A stretch of 64,000 bases of DNA from Bedellia somnulentella (GCA_963576735.1 OY755173.1:15780873-15844872), one strand, 5' to 3'; shown: positions 24,940-38,072, counted from the first letter of the stretch. Made by a program: numbers and translations. Notes: generated from the letters alone by a model not told the origin.

Positions 24940-27900
24940 CTTACGTCTATATCCAGCAACTTCACAAAAAACCTAATAAAAGATTAATCTACAACAGCTT
25001 TTTGCTGTCTGCCATATTAAATAGGTTTTATTGAGCTAATGGTTACAAGCAAATCCGATTTTCTTTATAATACGATCAATATCACAAGAAAATTGAATTC
25101 CGCTTAAATCAAACATAAGCTACTGTCGATGACGCTGCAAAGAGCTTTTTACGAGTCATTTAGTTATTCCGTTTAATAGTCAAGATTCTGTATTTCGCTA
25201 TTTCATTGAACAGTGTCAGTTTAAAATATACCATATGATTTACAACAACCAAGTAACACTAATACATTTGGGTAATATAACTGTATTAATAATAAAGAGA
25301 TAATTATTTTTTTTCGTCATACATAAGGCACACCACAATACAACACAAAGAAAAGGATTAAAAAACATTAAAGAAGTGGAAATCAGTCACTATATAAAAA
25401 AAAACAAAACACTATTATTAAAAATACAAAATCAGAAGTAGAAAAAATAAAGAGCTATATTTAATAATACATGAGACAAAGCTTTATAACATTCCACAGT
25501 AACCTAAGGTTTAGCCAAAATGAAAAGAGTCTACATACTACCATTATCCGACCATCGACCGTGATTGCGTGATCGATCCACCAATAAACAAGTTAGACAT
25601 TCACAGTACCAGTAGTATATTTACTAACATAACCCTAATAAGGCTAACAGTTACACGTCAAGTTCAATACCCAAACAAAACAAACACGAAATGAACTAGA
25701 CTAGCAATTCTAGCACTCATATGTGAAAATCAATAAAATAAACATGATTTGATTGGATTCGATGTCCAGACAGATTTTATATATCATTATCTGTTAATTC
25801 GTATGTCTACAAAAACATGGGTTGCTCTTTGGATGAGTCATGTGATTACGTAAAAAGGCATGACTTCGGTTTTGAGTTAAAAGCTTTTAAGGCAAACTTT
25901 TTGGTATTTAATCATGGTATTGTTTAGATGTTGTCCACTATGTTCAACAGTTTTTATTCAAATATACATTGTAAAAATACAAATAACACGCTCAGATTCT
26001 CTTTTAATAAACCAAAATGCTTCTTCGCTTTTCTCAATTCGACCCACAACACTTAATACTGAATTGGAAAGGCGATCTTCTTATAAAAAACAACTTAAAA
26101 ATCATAAAGGGCAAGACAGTATTGCAAAAAAGCACGACTTCGACGATAACAGAGAATAAAAACCAAATAGGAGCAGCAAAAGTTGATCTCATTAAAAAAA
26201 TATCAATAAAGCATGGTTGTCCAGTTAATCAACTTATATTATATGACAAAACAGTCCATAAGCTTGCCCAGTGGCAATTGCCCTAAAGGCATTACGTCAC
26301 TCGGCTGCCCCGGCTGAGCGGCTCGGCTACCTAAATCGGATAATCCTGTGAAAACTGAGCCGCGAGTCATTCGAGCGCACGAGGGTTGGAAAGGGTGTGG
26401 AATTTAAATTAAATTAATCCTTCTATACGTTTTATATACGAGTAACTTCGTTAGGGAAGTAAATGTTTAGTTGATAACATATATTTCTCACATGGATACG
26501 GTGAAAAGCCAGCCCGAGTCTCTTCAAAAGCTCATAAATATTTTTAGCACCCCGTGGAATTAAAGATTTGTAACTAAACGAGCAGCGATCCCCTAAAAGC
26601 CCCAATTAATATATCCTATAAGCAAATCAATCCAGTCTTTTATTGAACACGTATAGGATATCGGTAACGTTATACTCTTGGCATTGTTGATGTTGACACT
26701 GTCTGATAAAACGGAACAGATTTCTCAATACGAGAGGGGGTACGTTCGAGTATGGGGGCGAAGTGACAACAAAGTTTCTAATTTCTCCACTTCCGAGGCA
26801 ATTACCCCTCCGTTTGGGGTATCGACCGCAACTTGCCCAGTAATCGAGAAATAGGGGCTTCAATTCGATGTTAAAGATAAAAGGAATGATAACATCATTT
26901 GTAGCTGTCTTCTGAAATATTTTGTTCATTAACTTGTACGAATGTCTAGAAGTTCAGGAGATATTTCTATAATATCGTACAATGCTTCTTCTCGTAAGGA
27001 AAAAAATAAGTATTCTTTCTACGAATTATGAGACTAGTTTATAGTTCCTACCTTTTAACTAATGCAGGTGTGTTCGTCCCACATGTTGTAATGTACCTTT
27101 GTAAAATTCCAATAAATATGTTTTTTTTATTGGTTACGTATTTTTCTTCGTAACAGAGGAACGTATAACCATACATAGAGACCGTATACGTATACTGTAA
27201 AGAAAAACGTCTTGATGAAGCACCCAAATGTCTTTGAATTGAAATGACACTTAGGTGAATCATTGACACCTTATTTGCATCAACTGTTTATTATTGAGAT
27301 CGGTCTTGTTTATTAACAACTGCCTATATTTATTTTTCTGTGAGTACATTGATATTAAAAGCATAAAACTAAATCTTCCCTCATATAAAACTAAACAATA
27401 TCCCAAGAATAATATCTTAAGATTAAATAGCAACAAATAATAAAGAGTTCGTGCGTGAGATAGATTTCGGACAAGCTGTCACAATGTTGACAGACGCGAG
27501 GGTGGAGGGCATAAAGGGCACAAAGCGACCCCATTATACAATATGTCAACAAGTCGGATTACATTATGGAGCCGTGGACGGTGGAACGATGACGAAATGA
27601 AACCGCTAATGCAAATAGGACTCGAGAAATATAATTTCAACCATATTGCGTGATGTAGGGTTCGGATTTAATTATTTAATCAAGATCTACCCAAACTATT
27701 GTTTGTACATCACATCACGATAATACTAAAAACTATAAATAACTCACGAAAGCGCTATCGAAAATAATTATTCATTTTTATACCGCAGTTTACAATGTCT
27801 TACTAGAACGTTACAACGACATATAAAAAGTTGTCACAGATTAATAAGGAAAACAGTAAAACCCTACTTCCTTTCCTCTCCATTGAACAGTACTCCAGCT

Positions 27901-28563
27901 ATTAGCAGGAACAAAACAAGAAAAACACTTGTTGAGCAACATAAAAGCACTTAATGCACCCGAGTGAAGGGTTTGTAACACCATAGTTTATCGCCTTTTT
28001 TTAAGCGGGTCGCTAAACTATGTCGGTTTACAACAACAAATATGTTGTACTAAGTAGGGTAGATCTTTTTGTAGCGATTTAAAAGAAAAAGAATATCAGA
28101 TCAAAATCGTCTTTTAATTGTGATGGAGGTGCACTTTGCTAAATTGTAATGTTTATAAAGCTTTGACCTAAAACTTCACAGGTTATATTTACTGGTTGCC
28201 TATCTGCACACTGTATTTAGAACCTTACTATAAATCCCAACTAGGGTTAGCTAGAGATTCAAAATTATAAGTCATTAGCCGCTTCAGTAAATGAAGGTTA
28301 AGGTAAGAAAAAATAAGTTTTTATGATGATTAGTTCCTAGCACCATCGTAATTGAAAAGCTTAAAATACACAGGAATCCTAGATACCCCCCACCGTAAGA
28401 AAAGCGATAGTAATATTCTAAGAAAAAAGATTTATATAAAAGCAATAGGAAGGTGCTGACTCAAAACGCAAAACTCCTAAACCAAGTTCATAAGAATACT
28501 GGAGACGTTTATTAGTAATCTTTGGTCTGAATTATGTGTATTATTAAAAAAAAGAAGACTCAC
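24940..28563. other. Anonymous DNA downstream of last exon seen
   Basis: Should hold, or lie before, the missing 3' part of the phosphatase gene. I searched the minus strand for a DNI(T/S)V-type exon and found none. Open frames at 26017-26286 (+) and 26627-26929 (-) have no motif I recognise. Confidence 0.35.
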
Positions 28564-28728
28564 CAGGGTCGGTAGCGATCTGCCAGTACACGGACAAGGC
28601 GACCTGGTCCTCGCTCACGAAGTCCCACAGACCATCGCACGCGATCACCACGAAGTCCTCGTCGCCGTCCAGGTCGACAGTCGCGATCTCTGGCAATGCT
28701 GTCACGTACGGCTTGTACCGTGCATCAC
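28564..28728 (-). CDS. PPM1E/F-like: PPM1E/F-like PP2C phosphatase, exon with ACDGLWD
   Basis: A 165-bp phase 1/phase 1 exon, acceptor CTAG before 28728 and donor GTGAGT after 28564. Its first codon is completed by the last G of the exon at 38457-38364, giving IGDARYKPYV, the normal PP2C order. It then encodes ATVDLDGDEDFVVIACDGLWD, where the Asp of ACDG is a metal ligand of PP2C phosphatases, and continues SEDQVALSVYWQIATDP. This is the most downstream exon found. The following segment with the final metal-binding Asp must lie farther left or outside the window. Codons are much more GC-rich than the flanks. Confidence 0.9.
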
Positions 28729-29689
28729 CTAGTACGGAAACACCAAGAAAATTAAATAAATCACTTAAGAACTTTCTCGAATTATTGTTACTAATAACAA
28801 AGATTTAATTCTATTATCTGTCAATCAACTGCCGCCGTTTGAGTTGTGCGTATTCTCAAACTACCCTCACTTACTTACTTAAGGCGCTAAAAATGTAATT
28901 TGCTACAGCTAGATGGTATGATAGTTAGTAATTGTATTCTACCTCGAAACTACATAAATATTACAAAATTATGACTTTATTGCTATGGAAAGTTAGTAAA
29001 GGATTCATAATGGGGTTATAGATTGCATATTGCAGCGCATAGTTACGATTAAATGGCCTCTTTTACTCTAAGTTCATTTTACGCCACCCACACGGGTACG
29101 ATAGTGCTATTCAACATACTGTAGCAAACTGCAAACTAATCATCACAAAAACCATAAAGTAAAAGAGTCATACCTATTTAATATCCCAAGCAAATGCTAT
29201 TAATAGTTGGTTTATGTCATTGCCTCAGGGGATGTGTTTCTGAGAATAAATCTTCGAACATAAAAGCGACTGGTCGACTGCAATGGCAAATACAAGAAAT
29301 ACTAAAGTGAAGAGTTTACGATGACTATATTCATATTCATTGAGAGCACACACTTTTCACCACTTTCGTTCAATGTGACAGGGACAAGTGATGCTAATAA
29401 CATTTGCACAAAGCCTTATGCGCCACGCTGACTGAACTAAATAATAAAAGACAGGCTTTTACTTGAAGTATACTGTCAATAACGTTACTCGTTACGTAGG
29501 CTATTTTAAACAAGTTGTCAGGGGTCTTAATTTACATACACACATATACATTTATTGATCGTTCCCTCCAAAGGTTGCATAGAAGATATTGCTTTTAGTG
29601 ATAAGACCAACAATATTTTTCTGTAAATTCTTAATTTTTAAATATATCTTTTATGATAAGCAATAAAGAGTTTATCACTCAAAAAACTA
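28729..29689. other. Intron of phosphatase gene, anonymous part
   Basis: First kilobase upstream (on the gene) of exon 28728-28564; no repeat recognised. Confidence 0.4.
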
Positions 29690-30022
29690 AACTCAAACGT
29701 TGAAGCCGTATATCCCGGTAGGGGTTGGCAGAGGTACTAATACTTGTACTTCTGAACATTACGTGACATTGGCACAGTGTACTCACGTGATAGGGGGCAG
29801 GCCTATCGCCGTTTTGTACGAATACACTGTCACATGGCTAAGTGCAACTCATGTGCCATGTGGCTTTCCTCACAATGTTTTCCCTCACCGTTAATGACCA
29901 TGATAAATTAACCACACATATGTCTTTAGAAAATACAAATTAGTGTAGGACCGACCCGGGATTTTAACCCTCAACCTCTGCAAGGTAAGCGGTGTTCTAC
30001 CCACTGAGCTATCACGGTTGTC
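29690..30022 (-). mobile_element. SINE-C copy
   Basis: Minus-strand copy with head GATAGCTCAGTGGGTAG, an intact A box, and a damaged tail hairpin (CCCC-TACC-GGGA). It lies in sense orientation inside the largest phosphatase intron. Confidence 0.85.
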
Positions 30023-30097
30023 AATTCAGTTTAGAAAAGTTTATCAATTCTATCATATTTCATACTTGCAAACATTTGTTGCCTATTCCGTATGTGA

Positions 30098-30122
30098 TAG
30101 GCAGAGACTATCGATCGCCATA
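30098..30122 (-). mobile_element. RTE LINE sliver
   Basis: About 22 bp identical to the RTE region encoding the RSIVSA residues; no tail remains. Confidence 0.35.
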
Positions 30123-31260
30123 ATTTGTCTATATTCATATATCTTTTCTTACACGCCTTTTATGATTCATAAATCTATGCATTACAGTAGATGACGACTA
30201 TGGAGGATATTCTCTATTTATATAAAGATAAAGATTTGTATATCTATACCTCTTTTACTAGCTTACTTACATCAAACACCCAAACTATTTTAACATTCCC
30301 TTTTCTAATTTTCTTACAACAACATCCTTCACAGAGTATTGCTCACGAAAAACACTTTTTCTTACCCTATCACAAACCTGACTTATGTGATAGATATCAT
30401 GTCTGATGCGTTTCTAGTGTTATAACGAATTCATCTTCAGTTCACGTGTTATCAAACAGTTTTATGAAAAGGGTTTTCATAGTAGTTTTGTCTATAATTT
30501 CTAGCAAACGAATAACATCGTTATGTGTATTTAACATTACTCATATAAAATCTCTTGCACACTATCGTTAGACACAAGAGGAAACTAAACTTTAAGAAAA
30601 CAAAAGTGCTCAAAGAAATAATTCATCTTTAAATCACGTGACGTCAGAATCCCTATCGATCAAACAACCGACAGGCAATATACGTAAGTTCTGTTTATTT
30701 TTCTTCACCTCATGGCGTGCGTCGTCGAGCAATGTGTCCACGTGATCGATAGTAATGAAAGTTAGGGTTGCAACAAAACAGGGGCAACGGAGCACCTAGG
30801 GCTAGCCGCCCCGACGTCGCCATACAACCCCAATTGTTTTACGAACCCAACTAATTGCAATCAATATTCTAGTCTGACATACTCAAAAGTGTGTATTGCA
30901 CGATATAATGTCATTAACAATACCGCTTATGAATAATGCAATGGGAACTAATATATCTTTACGCGACTGTCTGATGAAAGTGGTTGTTTGGTTTTCAGAT
31001 CATGTATGAATCATATTTGAAAATTGAAATCAACTGAATATTTAAAAGTTTATTGTTCTATCTACGCAATTTGAACAGGAGAAAAAGTTTAGAAGTTATT
31101 TTTTCTTGTGAATAGTAAAACGAAAAGTTGGGAACAGTTTTATTTAGTGAGGGAAATGGCGTTTCTTGCTATGACTTTATTCAGCATAGAAACAGAGCTT
31201 TGAAAATAAGAAAGCTTGAACTAAAATAATACCACTCACATATTATTTATGTATATTGCT
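30123..31260. other. Intronic DNA, anonymous
   Basis: Only a combined E-box/CRE (CACGTG overlapping TGACGTCA, 30635-30646) stands out. Confidence 0.35.
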
Positions 31261-31495
31261 GTGTAGTGTCGGCTTAGAATAGCACTACCCCATTTCTACC
31301 CATGGATGATCGTAAAAGGCGACTAAATACTAAGGGCTATGTGGTTGGAGACCCGTCACCAACAAGTATTTATTATTACCACCATTTCCCCACTAATCTT
31401 CCAAAAGTGGCTGAGGAATGTCTCATTCCAAAACTCTGGCTACCCCGTTTAGGGATTTATTGCCGTGAGTATATGTATGCATATATGTATGTACA
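31261..31495 (+). mobile_element. SINE-B copy
   Basis: GTGTAGTGTCGGCTTAG head, GGTTGGAGACCCGTCACC box, TACCCCGTTTAGGGATTTATTGCCGTGAG tail structure split by its hairpin, then ATGT-type repeat. Antisense to the phosphatase gene. Confidence 0.85.
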
Positions 31496-31791
31496 TATTA
31501 TTATTTTAAAAAACTATCCAACAAGTCTATAGTTTCTATTCTAAAAGAGTGGATGATTAAGAACTATCCGAAATCATTGAACTGAATTTAGAAATCAAAA
31601 ACATTTATACAAATAATAACTATGCCATTGAAAAGAAAAACCTCTCACTACACTTATATAAGATCTCAACTTTCTCCAGTCTGCAGTTTTCTTTTTCTAT
31701 GTTTCTTCAGCCTATTTAAAAACAACGACGAAAACAATACATAGTTAAACCGAGTTGACAGAGTTGTGTAAAAGCTGTTATTGTTTAACAT

Positions 31792-31924
31792 ACATACATA
31801 TACTGACGCCATTAGTTCCCATTGGGGTAGGCAGAGACTATTGATCGCCACTTCGCACGATCCTTACAAACCTCTCTAGCTTCGTTTACATCCATCAACC
31901 TTTTCATACATGCTCTTTCTTTTA
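31792..31924 (-). mobile_element. RTE LINE 3' stub with TSD
   Basis: 133 bp from the RTE 3' end on the minus strand, flanked by the 10-bp duplication TGTTTAACAT (31782-31791, 31925-31934). Confidence 0.85.
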
Positions 31925-31934
31925 TGTTTAACAT

Positions 31935-32805
31935 TCACATCAATATCAATACCCCAAGTAAAATTTAGCTCAACTGAACTTTTTCTATGTAAATACAAAG
32001 AAATGTATTCTTTCTTTCAAAGCATTATATCGGACACAGCTCATGGGTCGCCACAAAGTGATCACCAGCGACATTGGAAACGGTCATTAAAACTAAAAAG
32101 CGTTAGTACAATGGAAACAATTCACGCTACTTATCGGCGCACATTTAGATTTTAGTACTTGTTTCCCTTCTATTTTATTCTCTCTTGGAATCACTATGCT
32201 GTTTACAAAGACGTTACTTGTTGCTACAATAAATATTGTGCATATGAGTAATTGCGGTAACTTAATTAGGAGATTGATATAAAATTAAATAATTTCAAGA
32301 ATTAATTGAATAATTTATTGTCTATTTCATCTTTACCCCGTCGCATATTATCTGAATGAGATCCTTTATTTATTTAGTACTTCATATTTTAGTTTGATTT
32401 CAAAATTTTTTATTAAGATTTGCCTTTGTTTCAAAACCATGTGTGTTACTTTTTATAAATTATTTTAATAAAATTTGGAAACAAATTCTGCGAGCCTAAC
32501 TTTTTGCGACACACGATTGTGATCATAAATAATTCAAATAACAATTAAAACGAACGCGGAGTGTGGAGCAAGTTATTAATTGTTATTCATTTGTTCCGTT
32601 CACAAATTTCGCCAGATATAGACGCGTCATTATTATTTGTCGACGCACTGTAGTGTGAAGAGTTCATTATTTATTAGCTGAAGTACTCCATGCTCTTTTT
32701 GGTGTTAATATTTTTTTTACAAAATATTATACAGGCGAATTGAAAAACCTCTTCCTTGATTAATGGAGAATAAAAGACTTGTATTTATAAACATACACGG
32801 ACATT
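31935..32805. other. Intronic DNA, anonymous
   Basis: AT-rich; nothing recognised. Confidence 0.35.
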
Positions 32806-32925
32806 TACAAAAAGATTGATAGTTATAGAAACACAAGAGGTTGGCCAGTATCGCATAAAGAAGCGATCGATAGTCTCTGCCTACCATTATAAAAGCAAAT
32901 GGCGTGAGTATTTTTATGTATTTAT
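32806..32925 (+). mobile_element. RTE LINE 3' fragment, decayed
   Basis: Matches the AAAAGATTGAT to GATCGATAGTCTCTGCCTACC stretch. The hairpin is lost (CCATTATAAAAG replaces the C-run/G-run stem) but GGCGTGAGTA remains. Confidence 0.6.
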
Positions 32926-33271
32926 ATTTCTACCAGCAAGATAAAGATAAAATATATATATTCATGTAAGCATTGCAGTTAGGATATTCAACTTACGATA
33001 ATTTAATGAAACAACGGTTATAAATTGATCTGAATGGACCATTATTCAAATAAAGTGATTATTATATGCATTCTATGATTACTGCTAATAATTCGCAACA
33101 GGAAATTGAATTGCTCAGAGGATGAAAATTACATGTTAAAGTTTGTATCGTCTGAACTGTACATTCTACAGTTTGCGACTCAAGCCAATGAGTTCATAAT
33201 TTTTAATTCGAAATAATGAACTAACTAACATAATTTAATTTGCTACAAATCTGCAAATTTATATCTTTTAT

Positions 33272-33390
33272 TTGACCATCTTTCCCCACGCAACTTCAAA
33301 AAGTGGCTGAGGAGTTTCTTATTACTTAGCTCTGGCTACCCCTTGTAGGGATTAATAGCCGTGAGTATATGTATGTATGTATGTCCTCGA
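33272..33390 (+). mobile_element. SINE-B, 5'-truncated
   Basis: Begins in the CATCTTTCCCCAC block and keeps the complete 3' tail hairpin and (ATGT)n. 5' truncation fits target-primed reverse transcription. Confidence 0.75.
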
Positions 33391-33569
33391 AAAGGCACAA
33401 ACGTAAGGAGCCCTTAAATGTAAATGCACATAATAACTCACATGAGAAAATGAGCATTCTAAATAATTAAGGTTAACTTATATGCCCGAGCAAACACATT
33501 TAGCACAACTAATTAACGCGAAAACTACGTCAATATATAAATTTTAACGATACTGTCATCTGTACCCGG

Positions 33570-33672
33570 TAGTGCCAGATCAGGAGGCCTAGCGCGAGCG
33601 CCATTTTATTGTCAGTATATCGGTAAGAATGAGATGACAGTATACGATACTAAGAAAGTGTGTAAGAGATGG
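33570..33672 (-). repeat. Dispersed 100-bp repeat, copy 1
   Basis: Inverted relative to 46490-46590, which shares AGCCATCTCTTAC, CTTAGTATCGTATACTG, CATCTCATTCT and GCGCTCG in order. Family unknown. Confidence 0.5.
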
Positions 33673-33855
33673 CTATTTTATACCACGCGGTATCTAGTTG
33701 AAAGTTCGCTCTAAATACACAACAGCGTAACAAAAGTGCTTTCAGATTTATGACACTAGAATAAGGGCGGAATTTCGTAACTGTTATGAATTGGTAAGTG
33801 TTATTGAAACTGATTTCCATTTTAAATTGCTTTTTAACTGCTTTCTAAATACTAC

Positions 33856-34098
33856 ATACATACATATACTCACGGCTATATTTCCCTTGAAGGGGTAGCC
33901 AGAACTAAGGAATCATAAATTCCTCAGCCACTTTCGGAAGTTGAGTGGGGAAAAGATGGTAAAAATAAAGGTTTTTGGTGATGGGTCTCCAACCGCATCG
34001 CCCAAAAATCCAAAAAAAAGCCCCAATACCCTTAGTCGCCTCTTACGACACCCGTGGGTAGAAAGGGGTAGTGACATTCTAAGCCGGCACTACACGGC
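33856..34098 (-). mobile_element. SINE-B, full length with TSD
   Basis: Good minus-strand copy with a 7-bp duplication ATACTAC (33849-33855, 34099-34105). Tail hairpin CCCC-TTCAA-GGGA. Confidence 0.85.
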
Positions 34099-34105
34099 AT
34101 ACTAC

Positions 34106-34924
34106 TGCCAAATATTTAAATAAAAAGGTCTTTTAAGTGGACAACACACAGGTAGATTTGGAGTTGTGTCGCTCCTTTAGCCTGTTAATTGAATAGCATA
34201 GCTTGACACACTGACCGAGTCGATAAATCGATCTAAGCGTCGCTTTTGCATTGATGCAACCATGATCCGAATAGCATTTAAATATGACGGCAATGCTTTT
34301 ATCACCCCATCATAGTAGTTTTGCAAAAGTGGAAAAACAAGATGACAATATGTTATGATACATAGTGCACTGATATATTTTGGCTACATAACGCAAATCT
34401 TTCTGTAGAAACCTGGGCTGTGACTGGGCACATGCATAATATCGATCTAGATTAAAGTGCTTTAGACATAATAACTGTCACCTCGGCTTATATTGCGGAA
34501 ACTCTCTTTGAAACATAGGTCTCCTCGTTTAAATCCCTTTGAACAAAACCATACGTTGTGAAGAAGAAGAAACTTAGAATGCATATTTTGTCTTAAACAC
34601 AGAACTGCTCATATTTTTGTTAGTATTTAGAAATCTTCTCAAGGCGTAGATTCTGAAGGTCTGTCTTGCATTGCAAATTTGTTGCACGTTTGTTTAATGG
34701 GTAGCAGTTAGCTCGTTTATGCAAAAATAAAAAATCTTACTTAATTTTATACATTCAAGTTTTTTTATGAGACGCTCTAATGATGCATTTGGTTAAATTA
34801 CCATAGACTAGTAGTGGTTACCCGGTGGTCGCATAACTTAACACATTTCTTATTATAATTTTCTAGAATGATTTCGTTTTGCAATGAAAAAATATTTTTA
34901 TAAGTAATTATTATGTTTGAATCA
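34106..34924. other. Intronic DNA, anonymous
   Basis: Nothing recognised. Confidence 0.35.
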
Positions 34925-35092
34925 TATAGAATAGAATAGAATAACTCTTTATTGTACATCAAACACAAATTTACAAAAGAAATTATCATACAGTTTACAG
35001 TGAGGTACAATCGGCGGTCTTATCGCTAAAAGCGATCTCTTCCAGACAACCTTTGGAAGGTGAGATCGGTAAACTAGTTATCTGGGCAGATG
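34925..35092 (-). mobile_element. LINE 3' untranslated end
   Basis: On the minus strand it reads TTCCAAAGGTTGTCTGGAAG, GATCGCTTTTAGCGATAAG, then TGTACAATAAAGAG and a (TTCTA)n tail. I recognise this as the 3' end of a common lepidopteran non-LTR element. Only the 3' part is present, with a polyadenylation-type AATAAA. Confidence 0.55.
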
Positions 35093-35376
35093 CACAAAAC
35101 AAGCTTACTTTAAAACTAACTTATTTAATTGAAATAATAAATAATAACATAAATATTAATTACACAAAATAATATACATATTACACACATACATACATAA
35201 CTACATACTTTTATATTATATACAAGTAATACAAATACCTAAATAAAATACACAAATACGTTTTAGAAATATAATTTATACATATAATTTAAAAAGCAAC
35301 AGTATTACAGCGCTTCAGTGAGATATACATATTTTTATTTACTTTGGTTAGGGTTAACTTATACTAAATAAGACTA

Positions 35377-35596
35377 AGGGCCAGTTTTTTGATCAGTGGT
35401 TAACTCAACAATTTGTTAAATATCGTAACTATTAGTTACATATCAGCAAAATGCATTTTTTGACCCGTGGTTAGAGTAACTAATGGTCAAATATCGAACC
35501 AAAATGGATTTACGATTTAACTACTGGTTAGTCATTTAACTATAGTCAATGTAACAAATGGTTCTATTTTTAACTCCGGATCAAATAACTGGCCCT
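35377..35596. mobile_element. 220-bp palindromic MITE, TA-flanked, copy 1
   Basis: Ends AGGGCCAGTT-TTTGATC in inverted orientation, with TA on each side, the Tc1/mariner target. The same 220-bp element occurs inverted at 41899-42118. No coding capacity. Confidence 0.75.
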
Positions 35597-36099
35597 TAGT
35601 GATTTCCATCAACTTTCATTTTTCTTTTCAGATCACCAATTTTATGTATGTGTAGAAATGCCAAAAAATACATACTCGATAGCATTTCTTTATTTAGTAA
35701 GTTTTTTCGGCCGACTTCAAAGTAGGTTCCTAATTCGAATGGATTTTTTTGTATGTATATTACGCGATAACTCCGTCAATAGTAAATCGATTTCAGAGTT
35801 GTTTTTTCTGTTCGGTTGGATATGCTTCCAAGATGGTGCCATTTGCGTGCTTTAAAAAATATTACAGAAATTTCAAAATGAATACGAGGAAGACTATGTT
35901 ATAGAGTTTTGTATGAAAAATCGGTTTCCATCAAAAGCTGTATTTTTTAAAATAAAAGTAGTCAGTGGGTTTTTTGTTGATAACATATAACATAATATTA
36001 TTTTGTTTTAATTTCAAATCGTGTAAATAAAGTATTAGAGTATACATTGCATAACAGTATAAGATAGAACAATTGTTAAATAATGAAAGTATGTTTTAC

Positions 36100-36347
36100 T
36101 GTGTAGTGTCGGCTTAGAGTAGCACTACCCCATTTCTTCCGGTGGGTGTACGTAAGAGGCGACTAACGGTATTGGGGGCTTTTAAGCGATTTTTGGGCGA
36201 TGCGGTTGGAGACCCATCACCAAACAACCTGTATTTTAACATCTTTTCCCCAAACAAATTTCCAAAAGTGGCTGAGGAATTTTTAATTCCTTAGCTCTGG
36301 CTACCCCTTTTAGGGATTTATAGCCGTGAGTATATGTATGAATGTAT
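36100..36347 (+). mobile_element. SINE-B, full length with TSD
   Basis: Best plus-strand copy, flanked by 11-bp GTATGTTTTAC (36089-36099, 36348-36358). It shows head GTGTAGTGTCGGCTTAG, GTAAGAGGCGACTAACGG, a B-box-like GGTTGGAGACC, and tail CTCTGGCTACCCC-TTTTA-GGGATTTATAGCC followed by GTGAGTATATGTATG. Confidence 0.9.
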
Positions 36348-36399
36348 GTATGTTTTACAGAAGGTAAAACATTTATTCGTTGCTACAACACATACATTT

Positions 36400-36780
36400 A
36401 CTGTGTAGGGTCAGCTTAGTATTCATTCCCCTTTTCTTACCGCAGCCGCGGGTGTCGTAAGAGTGAATTTAGGTATTATGGCGTTTTGAGTGGTTTTATG
36501 GCGATGTGGCAAGACACCCATCAACAATCATCCTTTATTTTAGGTGCAAGACCCCTAGATTTCACATCACTTTTGGAAATAGAGTAGGGAAAAGATGATA
36601 AAATAAAGGAGGATACTAATAAATAAAGGAAAGAAAAATTTCGACACAGGCGGGATCGAAATTTTTCTTTCCTTTATTTATTCTTTATTTATTAGTAATA
36701 AGCCCCACATGAGGTTTTCATGAACAAAAAGATTTAAAATAAAGGAGGATAGGTGATGGGTCTCGGGCATTATCGCTCAC
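36400..36780. mobile_element. Decayed SINE-B pair, head to head
   Basis: 36400-36548 matches the SINE-B 5' half on the plus strand. 36555-36599 plus 36752-36775 match its middle on the minus strand. The second part is interrupted by a SINE-A insertion (36616-36735). Confidence 0.5.
36616..36735 (+). mobile_element. SINE-A insertion with inverted 5' part
   Basis: 120-bp insertion bounded by a 16-bp duplication AAAATAAAGGAGGATA (36600-36615, 36736-36751). The 3' half is the normal SINE-A tail. The 5' half is the complement of the same region, so it folds back on itself around GGCGGGATCG. Inversion of the 5' part is what twin priming produces during LINE-driven insertion. Confidence 0.8.
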
Positions 36781-36990
36781 CTAACTTATCTCGAAGCGCT
36801 TCGTACTTTTTAGTACCCATGAGCTTCCCGTATAATTTGAGTTGGATTATCACTGTTACGGCAAGATCAAACAACATTTTCGCCGTTCGTTACCAAAAGA
36901 AGTCTTGTATAACAGAAAATGAATAATAAATTAACTTTTCAACTTGCCTGAGTGACTTTGTGCGTATATGGCCAAGCCACATATTTTTGA

Positions 36991-37228
36991 ATACATATAC
37001 TCACGGCTATAAATCCCTAAAAGGGGTATACAGAGCTTCAGAATTAGAATCTTCAGCCACTTTTGGAAATGGAATAGGGAAAAGATATAAAAATAAAGGT
37101 TTTTGATGAAGTGTCTCCAGTCGCATCGCCCAAAAATCTCTTAAAAAGTCCCAATACCCTTAGTCGCCTCTTACGAACACCCATGCGATGAAATAGGGTA
37201 GTGCTATTCTAAGCCAACAATACACAGC
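36991..37228 (-). mobile_element. SINE-B copy
   Basis: Near full-length, moderately diverged minus-strand copy; tail hairpin CCCC-TTTTA-GGGA retained. Confidence 0.8.
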
Positions 37229-38072
37229 AAAACACACATGTAAGTTCAGAATTTTGGAATCCCTTCAAAGTATCACCACGATATCGTATAAATTTCACAT
37301 CTTCGAACTAAGAGGTAAAAACCATAAAAGATAGAATACTGTAAAAATCCTGTAATAATATTCGAAACATTACAAGCCTTCTCTCATTTATAGCTTTCCC
37401 AGAACTCATTCTATTATGAACAAACTGCAGTCACATAAAACTCACCATTCGTTAAATTATACACATAGACTTATTTCCCTAATGACTCCGGTCATTATGC
37501 ATAGACAAACACATACAGCGTACAAAGTTTAGTGCTTAATGGTATTAAACAAATACAATTGATCTTTTTATAGCCTAGTTATGTCTATAAACTAGCAGAT
37601 TAATTAATTATGCACATATATTACCACCATGTGTTCATACCGCGCTAGGCAGAGACTGTTTAGAAAAACCTCTCCTGTAGGCTTCTCCACTCTGCTTCAC
37701 TTATATCACCATTCTATTTATTTTACGCCTTTGCATACCTGTCATTTAGGACGTTCGACCATTACAGAATTCTCGTTTTATTCTTAGATAGGCTAAACCA
37801 CCATACCCCCATTTTGATCCTTATGACTTTTTCGTCATTGGTTCTTTTAACTAAATACAATTTGTAATGGTTGCATTTTATCCTGGTAAGAGTTTTTTCG
37901 TACCAATTTATATTTTTACGTTTACAATGATTTTTTCATGATTTTTCTTTGTGTCTAGCGATGAAACAACTAGCGCTATTTTTGGCGGAGATGCCGTTTT
38001 GCAAGTGAGGTGTCACACAGAAAACCTACTATCGGTCGCTAGAGGATAGAAAGACTTTTTTTCAGGAATAAT
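37229..38072. other. Intronic DNA, anonymous
   Basis: No recognised element except a doubtful RTE trace near 37649-37720. Confidence 0.35.

Noticed and set aside
26627..26929. 100-codon minus-strand frame
   Set aside because: Tested as the missing phosphatase C-terminus; it lacks the DNI(T/S)V pattern and splice sites.
37649..37720. RTE 3' fragment on the minus strand
   Set aside because: Only GGCAGAGACT plus scattered matches; too weak to annotate.
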